Assembly: GCA_000328365.1 (NCBI GenBank)
Contig: KB303456.1
Coordinates: 559,650 to 623,649 of the forward strand
Source: Capitella teleta
Lineage: Eukaryota; Annelida; Polychaeta; Capitellidae
Direction: 5' to 3'
Length of the DNA stretch: 64,000 nt
In this document: one piece after another, positions 10,157 through 22,230 of the stretch
Numbering within the stretch: position 1 is the first letter of the stretch
Layout: the number at the start of each line of letters is the position of its first letter
The notes under the pieces: model-generated
The model's input: the letters and a program-made list of their open reading frames with translations, nothing else
Told to the model about the DNA's origin: nothing
Database searches by the model: none
Program-made: the position numbers and the translations under genes

Positions 10157-10622
10157 ATAAAGATAAAAATAAAAGATAAAGATAAAAGATAAAGATAACT
10201 TTATTGGACCCGAAGGGATGGTTTTGGCAAATGGCAATGATGAGGTGATGGATGATTAACTTGAGTTTATGAGTCAAATTCGAAGTTGAAGTCGCCTTCG
10301 AATTCCACCACGCCTTCCTCTTCTCCTTCTGATACAGCACTTGTTCACACTGCACTGATAGAAGATAGGCGGCGAACTCCTGGTTGGATGTATGAAGTCC
10401 AGGTTGCACATAGCGGTTGAACTTGTCCTAATGTTCAAGATTTCTTCTCGTGAATAGTGGATCATGTTAATGATGATTGATGATGACAATGAGACAATGG
10501 TAGAATATAGCCACAGCCTTGTCGCCGACGAGCAGCGCCAAACACACAAAGTTGCACACGACGGACACGTACGATTTTGAGATCATCGGATTTGTCGTGA
10601 AGAGACGCTTTATTCCGTGGTC
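10157..10622 (-). mobile_element. LINE copy A, internally deleted (5' end plus 3' tail)
   Basis: Minus strand. The last part (10157-10280) is a LINE 3' end with a (GATAAA)n-type tail and ACTTTATTGGACCC. The first part (about 10495-10622) is an untranslated head, and about 10350-10460 encodes what looks like the start of a LINE protein (MIHYSREEILNIR). Both ends match copy B at 60344-61757 closely: about 5 differences in 80 bases at the 3' end and about 2 in 113 at the 5' end. The 5' and 3' parts are joined directly, with endonuclease and reverse transcriptase missing, so this is a deletion derivative rather than a simple 5' truncation. Confidence 0.75.
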
Positions 10623-11321
10623 GATCGTAACCGCGAATATAGCGAACATTTCCTGCTTTACAGTATTAATTACTTGCTCTTTGGAGACATCACAATCGTA
10701 AGAAATTTGCCAAATATACCTTAAAATAAATGAGATTTTGTGGATTCTCAAACATAGATCCCCAACCAAATAGGCTAAGATACATGATTGTGCCCAATGC
10801 CTTGTACAAAATACAAATTCAAATCCAACAATCTTTGTATTCTGCTATTTGTGTTTTTCAATTTAAACATCAAATTGTCTACCATTATTCACACATTGTT
10901 TAAAACTTTAAGGCAACAGAGACTTCATTTGGAGGAGATTCAATTGATGGTTGCCATTTTTTTTTTTAAATACATCAGTTTAGATCGGCGCATGAGCGAG
11001 AAATGTTGCATTGAACATACAATATATAATATAATTGAAATAACATGGGTTCTTCTTTCACGATAGCCTCCCAGGCTGTTACTCCATAACTAGCTGGTCT
11101 GCAGTTTTTAATGCCTATAGGCATGCAATAGTTGCATTTGGGACTAATAATATAATTTTCAACCATGCCTTTGTTGCTACATGTAATTCAATGTTTATGT
11201 ATTCGACCCCAGAACTTCTAGACGTACAAATAAATGGATGAAGCAAGAACATCATACAGCAAGTTCCAAAAAAGCAGAGAACAAACACCATAATCAGGAC
11301 ATTGAGATAAAATTTATTCAT
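10623..11321. other. AT-rich intergenic, 3' side of RPS23
   Basis: No coding frame was recognised. TTTATT at 11313-11318 reads AATAAA on the minus strand and is the likely RPS23 poly(A) signal, only a few bases beyond the stop codon. Confidence 0.6.
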
Positions 11322-12720
<1,399 letters not shown>

Positions 12721-13218
12721 GATGGCGATGGAAACCGGAAAAGGAAGATGTTGGAGAGATTTCAACGAGACAGCGCCGAGAGTGTAGCTCCGCGGTCAAT
12801 ATTTGCATATGCATGAGACTCTTTAACTGAAATTCACCAGCAACACAAATACAAGAAATGCTGACATCAATTTATTTTGATCGTTTTGTAATTTAATAAA
12901 TATACTTAATTAATACTTCTGTTTATTAATCCATTGGCTAATTACACACACCGATTCTGCAACTATGCATATTTGAGATGTATGAATATTCATGAGTCTT
13001 GCTGGATATCATGAGAAACTTATCCTGAATCAAACGAACTTTCGAATTCATATATAATTATCAGTGTACTTAAAATTTACTCTTGCGACTCCAATGAAAT
13101 CTTTTTTTTTTTTTGATGATGTAATACCTAAAATTGAGATGTTTTGATTTAAAATGAATATTCATATATATCTATGAATATTCATTTATTCTGAATCATG
13201 TGACTTGATGTGGGAAAA
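12721..13218. promoter_or_regulatory. Divergent intergenic region between RPS23 and ATP6AP1
   Basis: Start codons of the two genes lie 498 bp apart on opposite strands, so both promoters must sit here or overlap. It includes ATGCATATGCAAAT-type octamer-like sequence (about 12803-12818 on the minus strand) and several ATGAATATTCAT motifs (about 12985-13190). No TATA box was assigned. Whether transcription is coupled is inference. Confidence 0.55.
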
Positions 13219-16200
13219 ATGGCGACGATGGGTTGTTTGACACTTCTCGCACTGTTCGCGACAATTTCTGTTATTTCTGCCTCTGAAAAGGCTCCAGTGC
13301 TACTCTGGTCGAACAACAAGTATGTGGATATATTCAATTTTGACTACCGTATAATATATTAGTTGATATAACGAAAGAGCCGCCACCCCGCTCAATCAGT
13401 CACTCAGTCCCTTGAGACTGAATCACTGTCACAGTCACTGTCACTGTGACTGTGATAATCGCTGATTCAGTGATACTCATACTGATTGAATGGATCATTA
13501 AATCAATTCACTGACTGACTGCATGACTGATACACTGTAGCTGTTCAATGATAACTCAGTAACTGAACCAGTCTGTCTCTCACTCTGTCTCAGTCATTGA
13601 AATTGGATGAATCTCATGATGATCAGAAAGTGCTGATCCAGTGCAGTCTGTACTCCGTAGCCTACTGAATAACTGTCTTGAGCCGGCACTGCTGTGTACT
13701 GTATGTCACTGTGACATTTTTGAGCAGACAAATACTCCGATCGATTAAAACGATAAACGCTAGCATCAGAATTGGTTATCATATTGATTGGATATACCGG
13801 TTTAATCAGGCCTGGAGAGGAATGACGATCGATCGCTCTCGATCGCCATCGCTCGCCTAAAATTGCTTTCGTTTACCGCTCGCCTCACCTAGTAAAAATT
13901 GATCGCGCGCGCGGAAAAGACGACGGAGGCAGACTTATGATGACAACGATTTGACCCATTAAAGCGCCGCACCATTGGCCAAGCATTGGCGCGCATTTTT
14001 TAATAGGTCATGTCGTCTCCAGCATGACCCAGTAAAATGCCGTATGATTGGCTGAGCATCAGCATGCTCTTCTAATAGGGTCAGGGCATAGCATGTTTAC
14101 GGTTTCACTTTCGAGAATTTGCCATTAAAGGGAGGGAGAACTGGTTAAAAATTGACTTTGAGTCGTTATTTGATGCACCATAAATGATTCCTATGCCTGG
14201 CCCACACAAGGAATATCATCGCTAACGATTTTGCGGGCGATATATTGCTAACTAGGCGTGACGTCAGCAGCTGTGATGAAACACCGAGTTCCCCATCTGT
14301 TACAATGGGCCTCGTCATATCAGCGTGTCCTGCGACTAAACCCTTAGATATTTTTTTATTTTCTTTTCGGAAATAGATAGAATAATCATTTTGCCACCAG
14401 TCAGGCGCGAAAAAAAAAGATTTTTCGCTATTTTTCTTATTTTAACAAGCGATTTTCTAGGACACCTACCATGTTTCTCATCCTGAAACAGTAAAAAGGT
14501 CAGCCAGAGTGCACCACGCATGCGCTTTCGTTTCGTAAACAACAAAGATGTCCTTTTATGGCGGAGATGCTCTGCTCTGATTGGCTGAAATCGATNNNNN
14601 NNNNNNNNNNNNNNNNNNNNNNNNNNNNNNNNNNNNNNNNNNNNNCCCATAGGCGCAATGCTAACCCCGATATTCGGAATGCATTATTTCCTTACGCTTG
14701 CATCCAGGCATGGTGTTTTTGGCACGGAATGCTATCAATTGGTGCTATGAGTCAATAGAACATCACTTAAAATTTAGTTCCCCATCCCTTTAATCACTGA
14801 GCCGACTGATAACAACGTTACTGAAAATGGGCGGTAATTCCGTTCAGAAAAAGACATTTCACGGTTGGGGAGTAGATCAAATTATTGGTCATAAACTCGG
14901 AGGACCCAGCAATGATTTAGCCTAAGGCTGATTCTTGCCTGTCTGACAGTGGCTCTGACAGTGACTCTGACAGCAGCTGGTCAGGAGATAATCATGAGGA
15001 TGATGATGATCATAATTAATGCATGGTTCCAATCTTTTTGAGTACTTAGTCCACTTAGACTCCTGTTTCCACATATAATTTGTGTCTCTATTCTTGGTAA
15101 TATGTCAATTTGTGGTATACTTCTGTGGGATTAGTTCAAGTCAGTCTTAGATTTCAGGAAAGGGGAAGGAACACAAAAGTTGGAAAGTAGTTGAGAAAAT
15201 GGTAAAACATCTCAGCATATACGGCTATGAATGCTTAATAATCAATAGTAGAGGTAAATGGGCACCTACCCCCTCCCCTCCCAACCCGCCATGAAATCAC
15301 TCTCCTAACCTGTCTGAGGAGATTAAGTCATCACTCCCCAGGGATTTTTTAATGTCCCGGCCTGTTTAATTGATGTATCGTTTACCGTTCTCTTAATCAA
15401 TCTTGAGACCCTGTGGGTGAACTAATTCAATGACTGACCCACAGAAAGTGTCAGCAATTCAATATTATTCTCAATTTCTTTTGCAGGGAGCAAGCCCTTC
15501 CTTCTTCGCTTATTGGCCACACAACCGAAAACCTCGGAGATGGTTTTATGGATGCTGATCAAAACTTGATTGTGTTTCTCCAAGATAAGGTTTGTACAAA
15601 CTCTGAGAAATACTTTAAAGCTCACTCTCTATGTCAACAGCTCAGTTTGGACGATATTACGAAGCACGCAGATGTTTTCAACGAGGCTTCCGACGGTGCA
15701 ACCTTCCACCATCTCAAGGTTTGTTGAACTTATTTTTTTAGCTTTAGGAAAAATTTGAATTTTTCAACTTGATGATGAAGTGCTTAGCGTGAAATGATTT
15801 CAATTTCATCCGATAGGGTTTGATGGAGCAGCACCACTCAGCTTATCTGCCCAGTGTGTCCTCTCCCGTCTCCCTGGTGCAGAATTTGCGGGAGAAATTT
15901 GACGGTGCCGTCCACGATGTCAGCGGGGAATCCCTGGCTGACGTTGCTTTTGATGACGCCAAGAAGAACCTTGTTATGGTCACGTTGCCGTCGACCGCCG
16001 TCGCTAAGGAAACGGCTCTCTCTAAAATTGATGGAATTTTTGAGCGGATGACGCGGGAGATGTCTGCGCTGAAGAAGCCGTTCACTGCTGTGTACACTGG
16101 CCGGGGCTCCTCCCAGGTTTGTAGAAAATGTATAAAAAAATTAATGAGTATCAATTTTATTTTTGCAAAAAAAAAAATTTATATAAAATTGTATGCATAT

Positions 16201-18906
16201 AATTGTGAAGGACGAAAATCCAAATTGCATAATTTTTTCGTAACGTGTTCCTTTGTTAGATACGGCATTTCTTCCTTTTCAGGCTCCAGCAGAATCCTTC
16301 TACCAGGGGCGCCACCTACTGGCGACTGCAGACCCAGGGGCCAACTACACTTTCATCAACCTCACAGGATGCATCTATTTCTACATGACGCAAGTTGATT
16401 TCTATTATTTCACTGAACATTGGGAGCTGCCTCAGAATCCGGATGTTGACCCTAGTTCCGATTGCACTAACGGAACCATTAGGTGAGTTACAGCCGCTGT
16501 GAGGATGATTTTTCTATTTTTTTATCGTTCAATTCTTTCACAGTTTGATTCTGAATTATCCTGCGATGACTGGACTTACTGATTTACAGTTCATGTGAGT
16601 AGATGGATTGATTAGATAGAATTGCAAAACTACAAATCTCATGTTACAATGGATTATCCTCCTTAAGAATACAATTTTCAGATATTCCTATTTATTGCTG
16701 GAAAGCCTTTATTTTTTATAACCCAAACATATTCGGCACCATATAACACACGTTGGTGTTGGTGTGCCGTAAAACACCAATTTCCTTTCCTTTCATGTTA
16801 CAATGGTTGTTGTTAATGGTTTTCCACACACAAGACGCCAGGCTACAATGTCAGGCTTTCAAGTTTGCCGACAGCCCTGCATAACAAGCGCCCGCCACTA
16901 ATAGCAATTAAGACGTTGCGCTAATTGAAGAGGAAGAAATCAGCATTGCTGATATAGAAAGGCAATTTTTAGGCATAAAACATAGTCTTGTCACAGGGGG
17001 GGCCCTGTCAGTGTTGGATATCAAGGCTTCTTTTAAAACGCAGTGCTTAACAGGCCGATAGATTGTCACCTGCTAAATGCTGTTGTAAAGCTTGGCTGTC
17101 ATAGCAATTGGTGTTATAATGAGGTTTGACTGTAGATGGATAGAATTCATCAAAGGACTGGTCCCTTGGGGCCTGTAAACCAGAGCTGGAAGAAAATGTA
17201 AAATGGAATATTCTATATATCAGTCCTTGTCGTTTGAAAATAGCACGGGAGCAGTTTATTGCTCCCGTAAACTTGTGTAGGGATGCTATGGAGAGTGATT
17301 TTGAAGACCGGCTAAAATAAAAATTGTTCCTGAGGCACAGCAGCTAGTTATTGAGAGATAATGGTGTTGATCACTCTTGCCTAACATATCTGTGAGTTTT
17401 AAGTCTACTACTTGAGAAATAATAAAGAAAATTGATGGTTAGATAGCACCACTGCACAGGGCATACGAAACCGAGAAGAATGCACGCATCGTGTGAATTA
17501 CTTATCTTGATTTGATCTTGCTTGTACTAAAGGGTATGGCCTTTATTCAATGATTCATCTATTTTATTTTTATCAACACACTGACTTGTTGAATTTCATG
17601 CTTCTATTACTTGTACATTTCTGCGCTCAAGCAAAAGACAAACGGCTTCCAAACAACGTGGCAGTCAATAATACAGTGAATATGAACTGAATATGATGAT
17701 GGAGTACAGCAATTAATTCAATACTTCCAATTACATGTACATGCAACAGGCTGAACAGCTAATTTCACGAATTAATATATATATTGAGTTCATATCTTAA
17801 CCACCATGTCGGTATCATTATCTCGCCGAATCTCGGGAATGATTGCGACCATCCTTGCAGATATTTCTGGCTCCTCTTCCCATTTCTTAAATGTCTTTAG
17901 CTGCAGTTTCCCTCTTTCTCTTATTCGTGTGTAACACATTGGAAGTAACTTAACTATATACTATAAGAAAGGATTTACGGCCGGTGATCCGAGAAATTGT
18001 CGACTTGGAAAAATTGGAATGAATTTATGAATTATCAGAACACGCTAATATATACCGTAAGCGATGAGCTCAATCAGATAACGGCGAGTTTGTTTATACA
18101 TTCGCTAATTGTTTGCTCGCCTTCAAGCTAAGTCTAAACACTTTCTCCCCCCTTCTCGGGAGTCGATGCGCTTTGGCACATTCCGCCTTCTCTCTCCCCG
18201 CGAGCGATTTTCATTACTTGCTAAAGCCATCGCGAGCGGTCAATCGCTCGCAGGACTTGGATTTTGCGCGAGCAGTAGCGTGTGCGAGCGTCAAACGGCG
18301 AGGATTGATATATATGTTACACAGGATTTATGATTTTTTTTTTTTTTCAGCTTTGAGTTCTCCAGCACGCCTTCTCGCATGTGGACCCTGGATTACTTCA
18401 ACCTGACGTACACCGTGTCTGGCAACTCAACCGGATCGGGCAACAACGTGCCCATGTCCACCGCTCTCATCCCAGACACTCCGGAAAAGTTCTCGTACCA
18501 TTGCTACCAGGGGCCAATGATCAACGAAACGGGGAAAAACGTCACGAACCAAGCAGCTGTCGTCTTCACTTCCCTCCAGGTATGCCTCCGATTTCCTAAC
18601 CTCAATCATTATGATGGGAACTTATCCGAGTGTGTTTGTAATCAATACCGGATTAAAATGATTGTCCGTTTTAATGAATCATTTCTATTTCTTTCACAGG
18701 TTCAGGCGTTCAACCTGAGCGAATCGTTTGGTTACTATAACGACTGCGTTGGTTTCTTCACTATTCCGATCTGGACGGGGATAATCACCACTCTGCTGCT
18801 TGTCTCCATTCTGACGTTTGGCGTTCTCATGCTCCTCAGCATACAAACCATGGATCGGTTTGATGACCCCAAGGGCAAGGCCATCACTGTGAATGTTGTG
18901 GAATAG
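13219..18906 (+). CDS. ATP6AP1: V-type ATPase accessory subunit 1 (Ac45)
   Basis: Type I membrane glycoprotein that guides and regulates the vacuolar proton pump in endo-lysosomal and secretory membranes. Seven exons: 13219-13319, 15487-15589, 15641-15718, 15817-16116, 16283-16482, 18351-18579, 18700-18906. The protein starts with a signal peptide (MATMGCLTLLALFATISVIS), continues with APVLLWSN as in family members, has a large lumenal domain with NxS/T sites, and ends with DCVGFFTIPIWTGIITTLLL, a transmembrane helix, and the tail MLLSIQTMDRFDDPKGK, which is the conserved Ac45 C-terminus. Intron 1 (2.2 kb) holds a full TTAA MITE and a 50-base gap; intron 5 (1.9 kb) holds transposon debris. 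Exon joins are all in phase. Confidence 0.94.
13376..13610 (+). repeat. Degenerate CACTGTCAC/GACTGA-rich repeat
   Basis: Overlapping short direct and inverted copies of CACTG, GTCAC, TCAGT and GACTGA fill this part of ATP6AP1 intron 1 (for example CACTGTCACAGTCACTG at about 13424-13440). It looks like a decayed simple-sequence or self-complementary array. No regular period was found. Confidence 0.5.
13952..14083 (+). repeat. Two 59-bp modules with mirrored ends
   Basis: 13952-14010 and 14025-14083 are each 59 bp. Both start TGACCCA(T/G)TAAA, contain GATTGGC/CATTGGCC near the middle, and end TAATAGG(G)TCA, which is roughly the inverse of the start. They look like two tandem copies of a small inverted-repeat unit, diverged from each other. 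Confidence 0.55.
14129..14789 (-). mobile_element. TTAA-type MITE, copy 3 (with assembly gap)
   Basis: It has family ends AGGGAGGGAGAACTGG and CCCCATCCCT, in the orientation opposite to the copy at 53637. Intact TTAA lies on each side (14125-14128 and 14790-14793). It contains the central block missing from copies 1 and 2. A run of 50 N (14596-14645) interrupts it, so its true length is uncertain. It lies in intron 1 of ATP6AP1. Confidence 0.85.
14596..14645. other. Assembly gap (50 N)
   Basis: Run of exactly 50 unknown bases inside MITE copy 3. The round size suggests a placeholder rather than a measured gap. Confidence 0.99.
16700..17135. mobile_element. Transposon debris in ATP6AP1 intron 5
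   Basis: GTTATAATGAGGTTTGACTG at 17113-17132, followed by TA, is the usual right terminus of pogo/Tigger-type elements (inverted: CAGTCAAACCTCATTATAAC). No matching left end was found. Separately, 16700-16795 has a SINE- or LINE-tail look (GTGTGCCGTAAAACACCAAT then CTTTCC repeats). Both are tentative. Confidence 0.4.
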
Positions 18907-20498
18907 AAAGTATCGTTAGGCGATTTTTGTGCTATTCTAAGTCATTGTTATGTTAAATGATTGTGCTGTGCAATTGTTTTTTTTAAATCTCAAAATTCTG
19001 GTGTCTCAATGATTTCATTTTTCTTGGCACCTCATTGGTCGATTCAAATTTCTCTGACTTCTCATTCGTCGATTCAAATTTCTCTGACTTCCCATTGGTG
19101 GAATCAAATTTATCTGACTTCTCATTCCTGAATTAAAGCTGTGAATATTTTTTTAGTACTTGAGAGTAATCAGAATATTGATGGTATGCTTTGTGTCTAC
19201 TAGTTAATAGATTAATAATTAGTAATTTAGGATGGTGCAGCATTGCAGTCTACCCTCCCTGCTAATTAATATGCGCAAATATACTCCCCTGCACTGTGAA
19301 AAATTAAGTGCATTTTTCTGAGACGTTAATGTTATTGTCCACAATATTGGTGAAGTGTATTTGTAAATATCTCCATATTCGAGAGCATTCCATATTATAT
19401 TTATGTTGATGACCCAGAAGAGATCCCATTTATGTACATAAATTGTACAAATAAATTTGCTGTTGTACATAGCCAATTGTAAGTCGCATGCTTTTTTGAC
19501 CTCTCCATGTAGCGAACAAATCCTTCACGACGTGAAGAAGAAAATAAAGAATATGATCACACTTCACTCTTGCTTTGATTTCATTTTTATATTTCTCTCA
19601 TGTTCCCTCCCACTCCTACCTACAGGTACAGGAGTACAGGTACTCCACCCTGCTCTTTGAAGCACCCGAAAAGTAGAAAAAGAAAATTCGCTTTAGGGAA
19701 AGTGAGTAAAACTTTTGAACAAAATAAGAATCACGTTTCATTCGAATCAGCTCTTTGTGCGAATATATACAGGACATCTACCATGTAAATAAAGGTAACA
19801 TGTCACTACAGAACAAAATAATAATACATGTAATTCGAAAGACAAAAAAGACAACAAAAAAGACACATGCATGTAGACTCTTTTATTTCTCTTTTAATCC
19901 TCACACAACTTCAATCAATGGTATCTATACATGAATATATACATATCTAGTGGGGGTGTTTTCTTAATGTTTTTAGAACATTGCTTCGTAGAAAAATACT
20001 GCAATGGTTAGATTCATACTTCCGAATCAGTATGTTGAGTTTTCTTTTTAGTGGCCCCTTGTTTTTCAAACCATCGCTTTACTGATTCTTCATTCTGCGT
20101 GGAAATAAAAGCACATTTTGGATTCGGGGTGAAGAGAGAATGCTGATCGGTCGAGCAGCTTGCTGATAAGGGGCGTGTTTTACATTCAACTTCGACTTGG
20201 AACATGACGTCAGAACGGGAAAATCACCCAGACTCTGGTCCCACGCAAATCACACGAGACTTGGTTATGTTTATCTTGACAAATATCCTGTAGCATGCAC
20301 TGCGCGAAAGGACGAGCGAAATCTCATCCCAACTCTCATAGCGCTCATCCGTGATCGATAGTTGGTCATAACCATTATCCGGTTCTGATGTCATGTTCCA
20401 AGTTAGAGTCGAATGAAAAACACGTCCGTAATTATTGATAGCGCTGTATGATAAATATGACCGCCACTCTTTCACCAGTTTAATGGTATATTCTCAAG
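18907..20498. other. Convergent intergenic region between ATP6AP1 and the claudin-like gene
   Basis: It holds the ATP6AP1 3' UTR and, from the other side, that of the claudin-like gene. A short tandem repeat lies at 19019-19135 (separate entry). A further minus-strand open frame of 83 codons at 20224-20475 was considered as a last exon for the claudin-like gene but does not join in frame. AATAAA occurs at about 19451. Confidence 0.5.
19019..19135 (+). repeat. About 33-bp tandem repeat, 3.5 copies
   Basis: The unit contains CTCATTGGTCGATTCAAATT and TCTCTGACTT and is repeated with changes (CTCATTCGTCGATTCAAATT, CCCATTGGTGGAATCAAATT, CTCATTCCTGAATTAAAG). It lies in the probable 3' UTR or flank of ATP6AP1. 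Confidence 0.8.
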
Positions 20499-22230
20499 TC
20501 AACTAACCTTGGACGGTGCAAGCCGTTCACTATCCGGTTCTTTGTCCCACATGTGAACTCGTTTGTGACTGCTTCCGACCAGCATATTATCTGCGAAATC
20601 CTGCTCATCTTCGAGTTCTGGGTCCCGTTTGTGGAATTTTGTATCAACGAGGATGCGACTCGTGTGAAGATCAAGCACAATGAATATCCCAGCAAGGTAG
20701 TTGAGTGGGATGACAGAAACCATAATATAAAAGGAGTAGGCTAGTTTAGAATCCACACCGTGCATCTCGAATTTGAATTCGATCGGCCATCGGGTGCCGA
20801 AGATGCAGACGGCCATCAGGATAAGAGTGCCTGTAATTGTAAATCAATCTGGAGATAAATCGATTGATCGATCGACAAACAAAGCAACCGATAAATGATG
20901 AGTAGGTTATTAAACAGTCAATCGTGAGTCATACTACTGACCAGAGGCGAAGCACAGTGATGCCACAGAGGTCATCGTACACGAGTCGATGTCCAGAAGT
21001 TGTTCCAAGGCGTGTCCAAGCATCCATGCAAATGCGAGGATGTTGAAGAATAAAGACAAAAAGCACAGAGCCCTTGTTGCACTGTAGAAGACTGAAAAGC
21101 AACAATTTACCATTATACATTGGCTCTGGTATTAAACATACGCGTGTAGTCCATGAAATATCATAATAATTATCCAGTATTACTCTTCCCATTTATTTCA
21201 GAGTCAATCGTCCTCAGTGAAACCTCGATGGGTCGAAATTCAAGGGGCTATATAGGTATAATAGACATCGACGAATAGGGGCTTCGAGTAATTACTTATA
21301 AAGATAACGTTAAAAACTGAGTAGTCAATTAGTCATAGAAATCCCCTCAAAACATCGAGGAATAAAGCATTTTGCAAAAAAAAAATGTTGAGCGCGGTGC
21401 ATTCTGGTCTAGTCAGTAAACCACTCACGTGTTGCGCAATGGCGGCCATTTTCCCGATCGCTTCGAATAATACGGCGATCATTCTCATTGTAAGACATTC
21501 GCAAACGATAAAATTTCGTTCATGAGGCAATCACGGTGAATGTTTTGGATGTACAGATTAATCCTCGTTTGTCAACCTTTTGAGGTACTGAGCAATATTC
21601 TCATAGTACAAAATCCCACCCATGCGAAATGGATTTGCGATGTCTAGTCTACACCTATATAGAACTTCAAGGAATGGGAACTGAAGTTTATGAGGTTCCA
21701 ATTAATCCAAGATGCAGTCAGAATAATCATAATAGCAACATTTAGACATGCAACTGATGATATTGGTAACACTGACTTGGAAATCTCGTTCCGGTGCACA
21801 AGTGATCCGAAGATCGGCAGGTTTGCCAAAGTCCAAAATCCCAAAACACGACGCTATCCCTCGAAGGTGGCTCGCCATATTCCGTGAAGTTTCCAACTCT
21901 AATTTTGCCCCATCCGTTGGTCGTGAAGGCAAAGAGGAAAAGTCCATTGGCGACCAACATGATGACCAGAGAAGCGGCTACCCATTTTGAGCTGATCAGG
22001 GACTGACCAATAGTCTTGATGGTGATCTTGCTCGGCCTTTGTTTTGACATCTTTCTAGAACGCTTGTTGCTTAGCAACCCTAGAGCAGCTTCGGGATCAG
22101 CTTCAGTTGCATACGATGACGTAATGATCTGCACCTCGTCGGTTGACCGGTAGTGGACACGAGGCGCTTTTGGGGTTACGGGTTTTTTCAGAATTGTCGT
22201 GTCTTCAGCGTCTGCCCCTTGCGTTGTCAT
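20499..22230 (-). CDS. Claudin/PMP22-superfamily four-span membrane protein
   Basis: Three exons (21777-22230, 20942-21091, 20499-20830) give 311 residues. A basic cytoplasmic N-terminus of about 80 residues precedes TM1 (about 83-104). The first extracellular loop has Trp107, GLW at 133-135, Cys138 and Cys145, the W-GLW-C-C signature of claudins and their relatives. TM2 (about 158-178), TM3 (about 189-213) and TM4 (about 231-255) follow, then a charged tail (DPELEDEQDF, KEPDSERL). Likely roles are junctional or channel-associated, but the subfamily (claudin, TMEM178, calcium-channel gamma type) cannot be chosen from sequence alone. The N-terminus is longer than in classic claudins. The last codons (PSKVS, stop) read through a possible donor (AAG/GTTAGT), so the final residues are less certain. 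Confidence 0.8.
21210..21345. mobile_element. Possible pogo-type MITE end in claudin-like gene intron 1
   Basis: TCAGTGAAACCTCGATGGGT at about 21215 resembles the CAGTGAAACCTC terminus common to pogo/Tigger-type MITEs. The sequence after it (TCGAAATTCAAGG, then CATCGACGAATAGG) has the usual repeat of the TCGA motif. The other end was not located. Confidence 0.3.

Noticed and set aside
10467-10769. 100-codon minus-strand frame (MVGDLCLRIHKISF...) taken first for a membrane protein
   Set aside because: Its second half is the 5' UTR of the LINE shared with copy B, so the frame is accidental.
20224-20475. 83-codon minus-strand frame as a last exon of the claudin-like gene
   Set aside because: A good acceptor exists, but joining from the exon at 20499 in phase gives an immediate stop; more likely 3' UTR.
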